A DNA stretch of 64,000 nt from Simplicispira lacusdiani (GCF_003604195.1 NZ_QXGR01000003.1:1-64000); one strand, 5' to 3'. Shown: positions 27,452 to 40,016, numbered from the stretch's first letter. Numbers and translations are program-made. Notes: generated by a model not told the origin, from the sequence alone.

Positions 27452-28627
27452 TTACAGCACTTCAAACACGCCCGCAGCGCCCATGCCGCCGCCAATGCAC
27501 ATGGTCACGCACACGCGCTTGGCGCCACGGCGCTTGCCTTCGATGAGGGCGTGGCCGGTGAGGCGCTGGCCGCTCATGCCGAAGGGGTGGCCCACGGCGA
27601 TGGCGCCGCCGTTGACGTTGAGCTTGTCGGCGGGAATGCCCAGCTTGTCGCGGCAATAGAGCACCTGCACGGCGAAGGCTTCGTTCAGCTCCCACAGGTC
27701 GATGTCGTTCATCGTGAGGCCCAGGCGCTTGAGCACCTTGGGGATGGCGAACACGGGGCCGATGCCCATTTCGTCGGGCTCGCAGCCGGCCACGGCGAAG
27801 CCGAGGAAGCGGCCCAGGGGCTTGAGGCCCTTCTTGGCGGCCAGGTCTTCGTGCATGACGACCACGGCGCCCGCGCCGTCGGACAGCTGGCTGGCGTTGC
27901 CAGCCGACACCAGGCCGCCGGGCAGCGCCGAACGCAGGTCCTTGATGCCGTCATAGGTGGTGCCGGCACGGATGCCTTCGTCCACGCTCACCGTCACTTG
28001 CTTGGTGCTCAGGCCCATGACCTTGTCGGCCACGCCCATGGTGACGGTGATGGGGGCGATTTCATCGGTGAACAGGCCCTTTTCCAGCGCGGCTGCGGCC
28101 TTTTGCTGGCTGGCGGCGCCGTATTCGTCCATGGCCTCGCGGCTGATGTTGTAGCGCTTGGCGACCTGCTCGGCCGTCTGCAGCATGGGCCAGTAGACCT
28201 CGGGCTTGTTCTTCATGAGCCAGGTTTCCTGCAGCATGTGCTGGTTCATTTCCTGCGCGGTGCAGGAGATGACTTCCAGGCCGCCGGCCACGTAGATGTC
28301 GCCTTCGTTGGCGATGATGCGCTGGGCGGCGGTGGCGATGGTCTGCAGGCCCGACGAGCAGAAGCGGTTGATGGTCATGCCCGACACGGTGACGGGGCAG
28401 CCGGCGCGCAGGGCAGCCTGGCGGGCGATGTTGGCGCCGCTGGCACCCTCGGGGGTGCCGCAGCCCATGATGACGTCGTCCACCTCGGCGGCTTCGATGC
28501 CGGCGCGCTGGATGGCGTGCTGGACCACGTGGCCGCCCAGGGTGGCGCCGTGGGTCATGTTGAAGGCACCCTTCCAGCTCTTGGTCAGGGGGGTGCGTGC
28601 GGTCGATACGATTACTGCGGAAGTCAT
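27452..28627 (-). CDS. Acetyl-CoA C-acyltransferase (thiolase)
   Basis: A 391-residue degradative-type thiolase. The nucleophile Cys90 lies in NRFCSSGLQ, the catalytic His in GHPFGMSG and the second Cys in [10 protein letters not shown]; the NEAFAVQ motif is also present. It cleaves 3-ketoacyl-CoA with CoA to release acetyl-CoA in the last step of beta-oxidation. It follows the FadB-like gene on the same strand by 33 bp, so the pair forms a beta-oxidation operon ending at the hairpin 27391-27428. Confidence 0.94.
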   Translation of the reverse strand: MTSAVIVSTARTPLTKSWKGAFNMTHGATLGGHVVQHAIQRAGIEAAEVDDVIMGCGTPEGASGANIARQAALRAGCPVTVSGMTINRFCSSGLQTIATAAQRIIANEGDIYVAGGLEVISCTAQEMNQHMLQETWLMKNKPEVYWPMLQTAEQVAKRYNISREAMDEYGAASQQKAAAALEKGLFTDEIAPITVTMGVADKVMGLSTKQVTVSVDEGIRAGTTYDGIKDLRSALPGGLVSAGNASQLSDGAGAVVVMHEDLAAKKGLKPLGRFLGFAVAGCEPDEMGIGPVFAIPKVLKRLGLTMNDIDLWELNEAFAVQVLYCRDKLGIPADKLNVNGGAIAVGHPFGMSGQRLTGHALIEGKRRGAKRVCVTMCIGGGMGAAGVFEVL

Positions 28628-28660
28628 GTGGTTTCCTTGTTCGGTGGTGCGGCTGCGCGC

Positions 28661-30760
<2,100 letters not shown>

Positions 30761-30806
30761 GCTGTTGTTCCTTGGAAAATGAAAAAAGAACGGTCGTGCG
30801 ATTTTG

Positions 30807-30835
30807 ATTGTAGAGAATTCTGACCGCTTTGCCAG
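30807..30835 (-). promoter_or_regulatory. Predicted promoter of the beta-oxidation operon
   Basis: On the minus strand CTGGCA (-35), a 17-bp spacer and TACAAT (-10) precede the FadB-like ATG, which is 47 bp beyond the -10. The -10 matches the sigma-70 consensus at 5 of 6 bases. GGTCAGAATTC lies in the spacer. Confidence 0.55.
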
Positions 30836-30924
30836 AGGGGATTTGTCTCGCCTGGGACAAAAGGGCTCAAGAAGCCCGGGATGAGGGGGCAGCAAGCCGG
30901 ACGGCTATGCGCCCTGCCCTGGTC

Positions 30925-31899
30925 TCAATCCCCCGCCAACCCCGCGCTGAACGCCCAGAGCCGGTAGGCCCACAGGCTTTCCTCGGTGGAGATCCTCCGG
31001 CGCAGCTCCTCAGGGGTGAAGCCGGTGACGCGCCGCGTCTCGCGGCACAGGTGGGACTGGTCGGCGTAGCCGCTCTGCTCGGCAATGTCGCTCCAGTTCA
31101 CGGCGCCCGACTGGTGGGCCGCCGTGCTGTGGAAGAACGCACGCTCCGAGCGGCCCAGGCCCAGCAGGTTGCGGTGGGTGTGGCCGGTCCATTGCTTGAT
31201 GCGGCGCTCGGCCTGGCGCAGGCTGCGGCCCAGGCCCGAGGTGGCCGCGTGCAGCGCCAGGCTGCGCGACCAGTCGGCCAGGCGGTGGCTCGACAGGGGC
31301 GATGCCGGGCGCGCCTTCAGCCAGCGTGGCAGCAGAAACGCTTCCACCAGCGCCACGCGCTCGTCGTCGTCCGCGGCGGCCTCCACCTGCCGGAACATGG
31401 CCTGCCAGTCGGCGCCGAACACCTCGTCGGCCGGGACGATGCGGTCGAGCAGCGCGGTGGTGTCCAGGCCCGTCATATGGGCCAGCGCGTCGGGCATGAG
31501 CAGCACCATGAAGGCATGGATAGGCCCGGGGTTCCAGCTGATGGTGGGCTGCGTGAAGGGGCCGCACAACGTAGTGCGGGCAATGGTCACGCGCGGGCTC
31601 TCGGGGTGCGCGGGAGCGCCCTGCTCCAGCACCTGGCAGTCGCCCTGCAGATACCACAGCAGCGCGCAGCTGGGCGCGGCGGGCATGTGGTTGTAGCGCT
31701 GGGCGTCGTCCAGCACCTCAGTGCGGGTATCGCGCGCCATCACGCCGCGCACGCACGAGGCCAGCAGGCTGCGCGGAATCCACAGCTCCGAGCGCGCGTG
31801 GCTGTAGGTCATGCCGGGCGTGCGGGGCCAGGGAGCCACCTTGCGCATGTGGCGGGCCGGGCTGGGGGCATGCGCTGCACGCTGCGATGTCGAAATCAT
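30925..31899 (-). CDS. AraC-family transcription regulator
   Basis: A 324-residue protein with a C-terminal AraC double helix-turn-helix (from about 225: LRQAERRIKQWTG, then NWSDIAEQSGYADQSHLCRETRRVTGFTPEEL) and an N-terminal region of about 200 residues with no recognised ligand motif. The ATG at 31899 is used; Met18 and Met30 are alternatives. It is divergent from the four-gene ABC/LolA-like/barrel set across only 81 bp, and that set is its most obvious candidate target. Confidence 0.85.
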   Translation of the reverse strand: MISTSQRAAHAPSPARHMRKVAPWPRTPGMTYSHARSELWIPRSLLASCVRGVMARDTRTEVLDDAQRYNHMPAAPSCALLWYLQGDCQVLEQGAPAHPESPRVTIARTTLCGPFTQPTISWNPGPIHAFMVLLMPDALAHMTGLDTTALLDRIVPADEVFGADWQAMFRQVEAAADDDERVALVEAFLLPRWLKARPASPLSSHRLADWSRSLALHAATSGLGRSLRQAERRIKQWTGHTHRNLLGLGRSERAFFHSTAAHQSGAVNWSDIAEQSGYADQSHLCRETRRVTGFTPEELRRRISTEESLWAYRLWAFSAGLAGD

Positions 31900-31980
31900 T
31901 CAAGACGCCCGGTAGATGGGTTCCTAGGATGCAGCCAGTTCCGGCACAACCCCGCGCCGGGACCCTTTGATGGAGCAAGC

Positions 31981-32684
<704 letters not shown>

Positions 32685-32688
<4 letters not shown>

Positions 32689-34073
32689 ACCTCTGGATGC
32701 TCGCCCGGCGCAACCTGCTGCGCAACCGCCGCCGCTCGCTCGCCACGCTGCTGGCCATGGTGGTGGGCCTCACCGCCATCCTGCTGTTCGGCGGCTACCG
32801 CTCCAACATCCTCTACGGCATGGAGACGGGCTTCGTGCAGTACAGCGGCCACCTGCAGGTCCAGCGGCGCGGCTATTTCCTCGATGGGGGCGACAACCCC
32901 ACGGCCTACGGCATCGCGGGCTACCAGCGCATCATCGACGCCGTCAACGGCGACGCGGTGCTTGCGCCCATGCTGCGGCTGGCCACGCCCACGCTGCAGC
33001 TGGGCGGCATCGCGGGCCGCATGGACTCGGGCCAGTCGCGCTCGGTGCTGGCCACCGGGCTGGTGGCGCACGAATACGACCGGCTGCGCGAGTGGAACGA
33101 CTACGGCATGGTCAGCTACGCGCAGCCGCTGGCCCTCGACGGCACTGCGCCCGACACGGTGGTGCTGGGCACCGGCGTGGCGCGCAAGCTGGGGCTGTGC
33201 AGCGCGCTGGCCGTGGCGGACTGCGAGAGCACCCCGGCGCAGGCGGTCGCGCCTGGGGCCAACGCACCCGACGACGTGGCGGCGCTGTCCGCGCTGGAAC
33301 GGGCACCGGCCACGGCGGCCTCGGCACGGCGCATCGAGATGCTGGCGGCCACCGCGCGCGGCGCGCCCAACGTGGCCAGCCTGCAGGCGCTCAAGGCGCA
33401 CAACATGGGCATCAAGGCCATCGACGACACCTACCTGGCCATGCACCTGCCGCAGGCGCAGCGCCTGCTGTACGGCACGCAACCGCCCGAGGCGACGGCC
33501 ATCGTCCTCCAGCTGCACCGCACGGCGCAAATCCCGGCGGCACGCGAGCGCCTGCAGGCGCTGCTGGCGCGGGACTTCGCCGCGCAGGACCTGGAGGTGC
33601 ACGACTTCCGGGCGCTCAACCCGCTGTTCGGACAGACCGACGAGTTCATGGCATCGATGTTCGGCTTCATCGCGCTGCTCATCGGCATCATCGTGCTGTT
33701 CACCATCGCCAACACCATGGGCACGGCCGTGGTGGAGCGCACGGTGGAGATCGGCACCCTGCGCGCCATGGGGCTGCGGCGCGGCGGCATCCGGCGCCTG
33801 TTCCTGTGCGAGGCGCTGCTGCTGGGCGCGGCGGGCACGGTGCTGGGGCTGCTGGCCACGCTGGCGCTGGCATCCGCCATCAACCACAGCGGCTGGGCCT
33901 GGACGCCGCCGGGCTACTCCTATGCCTACCTGGTGCTGGTGCGCATCTGGCAGGACGTTCCCTTGCTGGTTGGCAGCATCGCGGGCCTGCTGGCGGTGAC
34001 GGTGGCCTCGGCCTGGTGGCCCGCGCGGCGCGCGGCGCGGCTGGACATCGTGGACGCGCTGCGCCACGCCTGA
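32685..34073 (+). CDS. FtsX/LolCE/MacB-type ABC permease
   Basis: A 462-residue inner-membrane permease. A first TM helix (about 20-40, after the basic ARRNLLRNRRRS) is followed by a large periplasmic domain (about 45-320) and three more TM helices near the C-terminus; IVLFTIANTMGTAVVERTVEIGTLRAMGLRRG is the FtsX-family core. With the LolD-like ATPase and the LolA-like gene next door, it probably extracts or pushes a lipid or lipoprotein out of the membrane. Confidence 0.9.
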
Positions 34074-34083
34074 GGAGTACCGC

Positions 34084-34863
34084 ATGCAACGCCGCCAATT
34101 CCTTCTGAGCGCCCTGCCCGCCCTGGCCACATGGCCGGGCGCCGCCCTCGCCCGTCCGTCCCCACAGGACATCCTGGCCGCGAGCGACGCCATCCGCAAC
34201 CCTGGCTTCGCCTTCGGGCTGACGAACACGCTGGTCGAATACCGGCAGGGCCGGCAGACCGATTCCAGCACCTTGGCCATCTATTCGCGGCCCGACAGCA
34301 CTGGCGGCCTGTTCCGCAGCCTGGTGCGCTACGTGGCGCCCGAGCGGGACGCCGGCAAGCTCATCCTCTACAACGGCAAGGACCTGTGGTTCTACGACCC
34401 GGCCAGCCAGGCCAGCATCCGCCTGTCGCCGCAGCAGCGGCTGCTGGGGCAGGCTTCCAACGGCGACGTGGTCACGGTGAACTTCGCGCGCGACTACCGC
34501 GCCGTCAGCGCCGACGAAGAGGCCACGCAGGACGGCGAGCGCCAGCACCGCCAGTGTCTGAAGCTGGCGCTGGAGGCCGCCACGCCCGACGCCAGCTACC
34601 ACCGCATCGAGATGTGGGTGGACGCCGCCAGCCACCAGCCCGTGAAGGCACGCTTCTACGCGCAAAGCGGCGCGCTGCTCAAGACCGCCTACTACCGGCG
34701 CTACCAGACCGTGTTCGGCGCCGAGCGGCCGACCGAGACCGTGATCATCGACGGCCTGGACCCGGGCTGGGTGACGGTGATGCGCTACGGCGCCTGGGTG
34801 CGGCGCGAGGTGCCCGAGGCCTGGCTGCAGCGCGATTACCTGCCGCGCTTTCGGCCCGAATGA
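34084..34863 (+). CDS. Outer-membrane lipoprotein-sorting (LolA-like) protein
   Basis: A 259-residue periplasmic protein of the LolA-like superfamily. The N-terminus (QRRQFLLSALPAL) is a signal peptide with a twin-arginine-like RR. The body has the alternating strands of the half-barrel that shields acyl chains (FRSLVRYVAPERDAGKLILY, DLWFYDPASQASIRLS and a C-terminal VTVMRYGAWVRREVP). It would carry a hydrophobic cargo across the periplasm. It follows the permease by 10 bp and overlaps the barrel gene by 4 bp. Confidence 0.85.
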   Translation: MQRRQFLLSALPALATWPGAALARPSPQDILAASDAIRNPGFAFGLTNTLVEYRQGRQTDSSTLAIYSRPDSTGGLFRSLVRYVAPERDAGKLILYNGKDLWFYDPASQASIRLSPQQRLLGQASNGDVVTVNFARDYRAVSADEEATQDGERQHRQCLKLALEAATPDASYHRIEMWVDAASHQPVKARFYAQSGALLKTAYYRRYQTVFGAERPTETVIIDGLDPGWVTVMRYGAWVRREVPEAWLQRDYLPRFRPE

Positions 34864-36122
34864 TGCGCGCGCTGTGCACCGCCCTGCTGCTGTGCGCCTG
34901 CGGTGCCGCCGCAGCCCAGGACGCCGACCTCGATGCGCTAAGGCTCGCCGACGAGGCCCCCGCCACCGCCGCGCCGGTCCCTGCCCGCGCCTGGCGTGCC
35001 TTCGCGGAGACTGCGGGCGGCGCGGCCTGGCCTCGGGGTGGCGGCCCGGCGCTACACGACGGCCGGTTGTCGCTCGACCTGCGCCTGGAGCATGGGACGG
35101 GCAGCGACTGGCACGCGGTGGCGGCCAGCCGGCTGGATGTGCGTTCCCGCCCAGGGGCCTTCGAGGACCACGCCATGCACACGCTGAAGGAGGCCTACCT
35201 GGGCCACACCCTGGCGCAAGGCACGGCGCTGGACCTCGGGCGCATCAACCACCGCCAGGGCGTGGCCCTGGGCTACAACCCCACGGACCTGTTCCGCGAC
35301 GGCGCCGTGCGTTCGGCCGTGTCGATGGACCCGGCCAGCCTGCGCGAGAACCGCCAGGGCAGCGCCATGCTGCGGGCCCAGCACCTCTGGGACGGCGGCG
35401 CGCTTGCGTTGGCTCTCTCGCCCCGGTTGGCCCAGCGCGGCGCCCCGCGCGGCGGCTGGGACCTGGACTGGGGCGCCACCAACCACCGCCACCGCGCGCT
35501 GCTGGGCTATACCCAGCGCTGGAGCGAAACGCTCAGTCCGCAATGGCTGCTGCTGGCCCGGCAGGGCCAGAGCGTGCAAGGCGGGCTCAATCTCTCCGGC
35601 CTGGTCGGTGACGCCACCGTGGCCTACCTGGAGTGGTCTGGTGGCCCCTCGGCCACGCTGCTGGAGCAGGCCTTGGATCGCGCCGCGCCGACGCCCTGGC
35701 GCAACAGCCTGGCCCTGGGAGCCACCTACACCACGGCATCGCGGCTCTCGCTCACGGCCGAGGCGCACTACAACGGCGCCGCGCCCGGGCGGGCCGCCTG
35801 GCAGGCCCTGCGCGCGGGGCCGCCTCTGCAGTACGCGCAATACCGCCTGTGGACTCTCCAGGCACAGGAGCCGCCCACGCGGCATGCGCTGCTTTTCCAT
35901 GCGGCGTGGAAGGACGCCTTCGTGCAGCGCCTGGACCTGAGCGCCCTGCTCCACCTGGACCGCACCGACGCCAGCCACCGCTTCTGGATCGAGGCGCGCT
36001 ACCGCGCCGACGGGTTCGACCTGGCACTGCAGTGGCAGCGCAGCCGGGGCACACCGCTGAGCCAGTTCGGCGCTTGGCCCGTTTCCGGGCGCTGGGAGCT
36101 GGCGCTGCGGCGCTATTTCTGA
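34860..36122 (+). CDS. Predicted outer-membrane beta-barrel protein
   Basis: A 420-residue protein with a signal peptide ending near AAAAQ and a body of alternating aromatic/polar strands (SLDLRLEHG, ATVAYLEWSGG, RFWIEARYRADGFDLALQWQRS), ending in Phe (ELALRRYF) as Bam-dependent barrels do. I do not recognise the family. Two ATGs occur at the start (34860 and 34863); the first overlaps the stop of the LolA-like gene (ATGA). The place in the operon suggests that it receives or delivers the cargo of the LolA-like protein in the outer membrane. Cargo is unknown. Confidence 0.8.
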   Translation: MMRALCTALLLCACGAAAAQDADLDALRLADEAPATAAPVPARAWRAFAETAGGAAWPRGGGPALHDGRLSLDLRLEHGTGSDWHAVAASRLDVRSRPGAFEDHAMHTLKEAYLGHTLAQGTALDLGRINHRQGVALGYNPTDLFRDGAVRSAVSMDPASLRENRQGSAMLRAQHLWDGGALALALSPRLAQRGAPRGGWDLDWGATNHRHRALLGYTQRWSETLSPQWLLLARQGQSVQGGLNLSGLVGDATVAYLEWSGGPSATLLEQALDRAAPTPWRNSLALGATYTTASRLSLTAEAHYNGAAPGRAAWQALRAGPPLQYAQYRLWTLQAQEPPTRHALLFHAAWKDAFVQRLDLSALLHLDRTDASHRFWIEARYRADGFDLALQWQRSRGTPLSQFGAWPVSGRWELALRRYF

Positions 36123-36132
36123 GGCCAAGAAA

Positions 36133-36164
36133 AACGCCCTGCGCGCACGGGGCGGCAGGGCGTT
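36133..36164 (-). terminator. Terminator of the Liv operon
   Basis: A perfect 10-bp stem (AACGCCCTGC at 36133-36142 with its complement at 36155-36164) and a 12-base loop. TTTTTCTT follows on the minus strand, 20 bp beyond the livF stop. It may also end the barrel-gene transcript on the plus strand. Confidence 0.85.
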
Positions 36165-36183
36165 GGCATGGTGCGGGAGTGCT

Positions 36184-36879
36184 TCAGACCTCCAGCCACT
36201 CCTTGCGCACATAGCTGTCGGCGCGCAGGCTGTCGGGCGTGCCCTGGAACACGATGCTGCCGTGGCCCATGACGAGCGCACGGTCGGAGATGTCCATGGC
36301 GATGGTCAGCTTCTGCTCGATCAGCAGCACGGAGATACCGCGCTCCTTGATCGTCTTGAGGTACTGGCCCACCAGTTCGACGATCTTGGGCGCCAGGCCC
36401 TCGGTGGGTTCGTCGATGATGATGAGGTCGGGGTCGCCCATGAGGGTGCGGCACAGCGTGAGCATCTGCTGCTCGCCGCCCGACATCACGCCGGCCTCGA
36501 TGTTGCGGCGCTCGTGCAGGCGCGGGAACATGGCGTACATGTCGTCGAACGACCAGCGGCTGCCCTTGCCGCTGCCCTTCTGGCCCAGCAGCAGGTTCTG
36601 GTGCACCGTGAGGTTGGGGAACACGTCGCGGCTCTCGGGCACGTAGCCAATCCCCAGGTGGGCGATCTCGTAGGCCTTCTTGCCGTTGAGGTCCTTGCCC
36701 TTCCATTGCACCGTGCCCTCCCAGTCCACGAGGCCCATGATGGCCTTGGCCGTGGTGGAGCGGCCCGAGCCATTGCGGCCCAGCAGCGCGACGATCTCGC
36801 CCGGCTGGACGTCGAAGGCGACGCCATGCAGCACATGGCTCTTGCCGTAGTAGGCGTGAAGGTTGTTGATATGCAGCAT
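36184..36879 (-). CDS. livF: Liv-type ABC ATPase (LivF) with Arg in Walker A
   Basis: A 231-residue ATPase of the LivF group. Walker A reads GRNGSGRST: the usually invariant Lys is Arg (codon CGC read from the DNA). The signature is MSGGEQQM, and Walker B LIIIDEPTEGLAP and a Q-loop region are present. The ATG at 36879 starts the canonical LHINNLHAYYG; an upstream start would add eight residues. It follows livG by 1 bp. The partner ATPase LivG has a normal Walker A, so at least one active site should bind ATP well. Confidence 0.9.
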   Translation of the reverse strand: MLHINNLHAYYGKSHVLHGVAFDVQPGEIVALLGRNGSGRSTTAKAIMGLVDWEGTVQWKGKDLNGKKAYEIAHLGIGYVPESRDVFPNLTVHQNLLLGQKGSGKGSRWSFDDMYAMFPRLHERRNIEAGVMSGGEQQMLTLCRTLMGDPDLIIIDEPTEGLAPKIVELVGQYLKTIKERGISVLLIEQKLTIAMDISDRALVMGHGSIVFQGTPDSLRADSYVRKEWLEV

Positions 36880-36880
36880 G

Positions 36881-37666
36881 TCAGTGTCCCCCCGCCTGTG
36901 CATCGGCCACGGCGGAGCCCAGGTAGGCCTCCTGCACGCGCGGGTTGGCGCGCACGTTCTCGGGTGTGTCGAAGGCGATCACCTCGCCATACACCACCAC
37001 GGCGATCTTGTCGGCCAGGCCGAACACCACGCCCATGTCGTGCTCCACGGTCAGCAGGGTGCGGCCCTCGGTCACCTCCTTGATGAGGTGGATGAAGCGC
37101 GTGGTCTCGCTGCGGCTCATGCCGGCGGTGGGCTCGTCGAGCAGGATGACGTTGGCGCCCCCGGCGATGGTGATGCCGATCTCCAATGCGCGCTGCTCGG
37201 CGTAGGTGAGGTTCACCGCCAGCGTGTCGCGCTTCTTCTCCAGCTTGATCATCTCCATGAGCTGCTTGGCGCGCTCGTTGGCGTCATGCAGGCCCGAGAG
37301 GAAGCGCAGGAAGGTGTACTTGTAGCCCATGCTCCAGAGCACGCCGCAGCGCAGGTTCTCGAACACGCTGAGGTTGGGGAAGATGTTGGTGATCTGGAAG
37401 CTCCGGCTCAACCCCATGCGGTTGATCTCGAAGGGTTTCTTGCCGTCGATGCGCTGCCCGTTGAGCACCACCTCGCCACTGGTGGGCGCGAAGCGCCCGC
37501 TGATCAGGTTGAACAGCGTGGACTTGCCGGCGCCATTGGGGCCGATGATGGCCACGCGCTCGCCCGCCTTCACGGCCAGGTTGGCGCCTCGGATGATCTC
37601 GGTCTTGCCGAAGCTCTTGCGCAGGTTGCGCAGCTCCAGCGAATAGGTCGTAGCGTCTTGCGCCAT
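36881..37666 (-). CDS. livG: Liv-type ABC ATPase (LivG)
   Basis: A 261-residue ATPase of the LivG group with Walker A GPNGAGKST, the long insert containing FQITNIFPNLSVFENLRCG, Walker B ANVILLDEPTAGMS and the H-loop in VEHDM. The signature motif is unusual: NLTYAEQRALEI stands where LivG proteins generally have a Tyr-Gly pair. Start is ATG at 37666, 3 bp after the livM stop. Confidence 0.92.
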   Translation of the reverse strand: MAQDATTYSLELRNLRKSFGKTEIIRGANLAVKAGERVAIIGPNGAGKSTLFNLISGRFAPTSGEVVLNGQRIDGKKPFEINRMGLSRSFQITNIFPNLSVFENLRCGVLWSMGYKYTFLRFLSGLHDANERAKQLMEMIKLEKKRDTLAVNLTYAEQRALEIGITIAGGANVILLDEPTAGMSRSETTRFIHLIKEVTEGRTLLTVEHDMGVVFGLADKIAVVVYGEVIAFDTPENVRANPRVQEAYLGSAVADAQAGGH

Positions 37667-37669
37667 GGT

Positions 37670-38986
37670 TTACAGCGCCTCCCCACGCTTGATTTCGTGC
37701 TCGATTTCTTCCTGGATCTGGCTCCACTGGCGCAGGAACTGGCGCCGGCACAGCTCGAACAGGCCCAGCCCGGTCAGCAGCACGAAACCCGCGCCGAACC
37801 AGCTCGAAAGCGCCGTGGCGTCGAGCGTCGCGCCCAGGAAGGTCATGACCGGCCCCAGCGCGGCGTTGAGCTGCAGGTGGTAGGTCATCTCGACCATGCA
37901 GGCGGCGCCCAGCACCGCCACCAGTCCCGTGCCGCCCAGGCCCAGGTACGACGGCCACAGGCCGCGCAGCTTGCCGAACTTGGCCAGGCGCAGGTTCATC
38001 ATGATCAGGCTGGCCACGCCGCCGGGCGCGAACATCACCATGAACAGGAAGACCAGGCCCAGGTACAGCAGCCAAGCCTTGGACAGCTCGGACAGCAGCA
38101 CCGAGGCGAACACCAGCAGCACGGCGCCGATGATGGGCCCGAAGAAGAACGTGGCGCCACCGAGGAAGGTGAACAGCAGGTAGCCGCCCGAGCGCATCAC
38201 GCTCACGCTGTCGGCGGCGGTGATGATCTCGAAGTTGATGGCCGCCAGGCCGCCGCCAATGCCGGCGAAGAAGCCGGCGATGATGAAGGCGAAGTAGCGC
38301 ACGCGCTGCGTGTTGTAGCCGATGAACTCCACACGCTCGGGGTTGTCGCGCACCGCGTTCAGGATGCGGCCCAGCGGCGTGCCCGTGAAGGCGAACATGG
38401 CGGCCGTGCAGATGAAGCAGTAGGCGGCGATCAGGTAATACACCTGGATGGCCGGGCCGAACGTGATGCCCATCAGCGCCGAGCCGTAGACACGGTCGGT
38501 GGTGATGCCGCCCTCGCCACCGAAGAACTCGGGGAACATCAGCGCCATCGAGGCCACCAGCTCGCCGATGCCCATGGTGATCATGGCGAAGGTGGTACCG
38601 GCCTTCTTGGTCGTCACGAAGCCCAGCAGCACGGCGAACAGCATGCCCGCGAGGCCGCCCACGAGCGGAATGAACACCAGCGGAATCGGCAGCGAGCCCT
38701 TGCTGGCCAGGTTCATGGCGTGGATGGCGATGAACGAGCCCAGTCCGGTATAGACGGCATGGCCGAAGCTCAGCATGCCGCCCTGCCCCAGCAGCATGTT
38801 GTAGCTCAGGCAGATGATGATGAGGTAGCCGATCTGCGAGAGCATGGTCAGCGCCAGGCTGCTCTTGAAGACCATGGGGGCCACGATCAGCAGCAGTGCG
38901 AAAAAGCTCCAGATGACGATGCGCCCCACGTTCCAGGGCTTGAAACGGTGGTACGAGGTGGGGGTGGATGAAGTCGAGGAAGTCAT
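37670..38986 (-). CDS. livM: Liv-type ABC permease (LivM) with C-terminal extension
   Basis: A 438-residue membrane protein. The core has the LivM marks YNMLLGQGGMLSFGHAVYTGLGSF, FGGEGGIT and GRILNAVRDNPERVEFIGYN. After KFGKLRGLW the chain continues for about 90 residues with two more hydrophobic segments and an acidic/basic tail (IQEEIEHEIKRGE), longer than the core permease. It forms the channel with LivH. The ATG at 38986 is 4 bp after the livH stop. Confidence 0.92.
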   Translation of the reverse strand: MTSSTSSTPTSYHRFKPWNVGRIVIWSFFALLLIVAPMVFKSSLALTMLSQIGYLIIICLSYNMLLGQGGMLSFGHAVYTGLGSFIAIHAMNLASKGSLPIPLVFIPLVGGLAGMLFAVLLGFVTTKKAGTTFAMITMGIGELVASMALMFPEFFGGEGGITTDRVYGSALMGITFGPAIQVYYLIAAYCFICTAAMFAFTGTPLGRILNAVRDNPERVEFIGYNTQRVRYFAFIIAGFFAGIGGGLAAINFEIITAADSVSVMRSGGYLLFTFLGGATFFFGPIIGAVLLVFASVLLSELSKAWLLYLGLVFLFMVMFAPGGVASLIMMNLRLAKFGKLRGLWPSYLGLGGTGLVAVLGAACMVEMTYHLQLNAALGPVMTFLGATLDATALSSWFGAGFVLLTGLGLFELCRRQFLRQWSQIQEEIEHEIKRGEAL

Positions 38987-38990
38987 GGCA

Positions 38991-39944
38991 TCAGTCCTCC
39001 CGGGTGCCCAGCAGGCCCTTCGGGCGGAAGATCAGGATCAGTACCAGCAGCAGGTAGGGCAGGATGGGTGCCACCTGGGAAATCGTCAGCTTGAGCAGCG
39101 GCCAGCCGAAGGTCTCTTCGGACACCATCACGCCCATGGCCTGCAGCGTGCTGGCGAGCGAATGGTCCAGGGCCACGGCGAAGGTCTGCACCAGGCCGAT
39201 CAGCAGCGAGGCCAGGAAGGCCCCCGCGAGCGAGCCCATGCCGCCAACCACCACCACCACGAAGATGATGGAGCCCACCGAGGCCGCCATGGCGGGCTCG
39301 GTGACATAGGTGTTGCCGCCGATCACGCCGGCCAGCCCCGCCAGCGCGCAACCCCCACCGAACACCAGCATGAACACGCGCGGCACGTTGTGGCCCAGCG
39401 CCTCGACCATCTGGGGGTATTTGAGCGCCGCCTGGATCACCAGGCCGATGCGCGTGCGCGTCAGCAGCAGCCACACCGACAGCAGCATGAGCATGGCCAC
39501 CAGCATCACGAACGAGCGCGACTTGGGGAACTGCGTGCCATAGAGCGTGAACAGCGGTCCCTGGAGTTGCTCGGGCAGGCCGTAGGGCACGGTGGAGCGG
39601 CCCCAGACGAGCTGCACCAGCTCCAGGATCAGGTAGGACAGGCCGAAGGTCACCAGCAGTTCCGGCACATGGCCAAACTTGTGCACGCGGCGCAGGCTGT
39701 AGCGCTCGAACAGCGCGCCCATGGCACCCACGAGCAGCGGCGCCACCAGCAGCGCGGGCCAGAACCCGATGATGCCGGCGATCGTGTAGGCGAAATAGGC
39801 ACCCAGCATGTAGAAGCTGGTGTGCGCGAAATTGAGCACGCCCATCATGCTGAAGATCAGCGTGAGGCCCGAGCTGAGCATGAACAACAGCAGTCCATAG
39901 CTCACGCCGTTGAGCGTGGAGATCACGAAAAACTCAAGATTCAT
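38991..39944 (-). CDS. livH: Liv-type ABC permease (LivH)
   Basis: A 317-residue permease with about eight TM helices; NGVSYGLLLFMLSSGLTLIFSMMGVLNFAHTSFYMLGAY is the LivH N-terminal signature and GGMGSLAGAFLASLLIG the coupling region. It is first of the four transporter-core genes and is separated from the binding-protein gene by a terminator-like hairpin. Confidence 0.92.
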   Translation of the reverse strand: MNLEFFVISTLNGVSYGLLLFMLSSGLTLIFSMMGVLNFAHTSFYMLGAYFAYTIAGIIGFWPALLVAPLLVGAMGALFERYSLRRVHKFGHVPELLVTFGLSYLILELVQLVWGRSTVPYGLPEQLQGPLFTLYGTQFPKSRSFVMLVAMLMLLSVWLLLTRTRIGLVIQAALKYPQMVEALGHNVPRVFMLVFGGGCALAGLAGVIGGNTYVTEPAMAASVGSIIFVVVVVGGMGSLAGAFLASLLIGLVQTFAVALDHSLASTLQAMGVMVSEETFGWPLLKLTISQVAPILPYLLLVLILIFRPKGLLGTRED

Positions 39945-39973
39945 TGAAATTCTTCAGTCCAGGGTCAAAAAAA

Positions 39974-39997
39974 GAGGCCCGAGGGGTGTCGGGCCTC
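39974..39997 (-). terminator. Intra-operon terminator between binding protein and livH
   Basis: A perfect 9-bp stem (GAGGCCCGA at 39974-39982 with its complement at 39989-39997) is followed by TTTTTTT on the minus strand. It sits 20 bp past the binding-protein stop and would let that gene be expressed in excess over livHMGF through partial read-through. Confidence 0.85.
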
Positions 39998-40016
39998 CTG
40001 CGATCGCAAAACAGCC

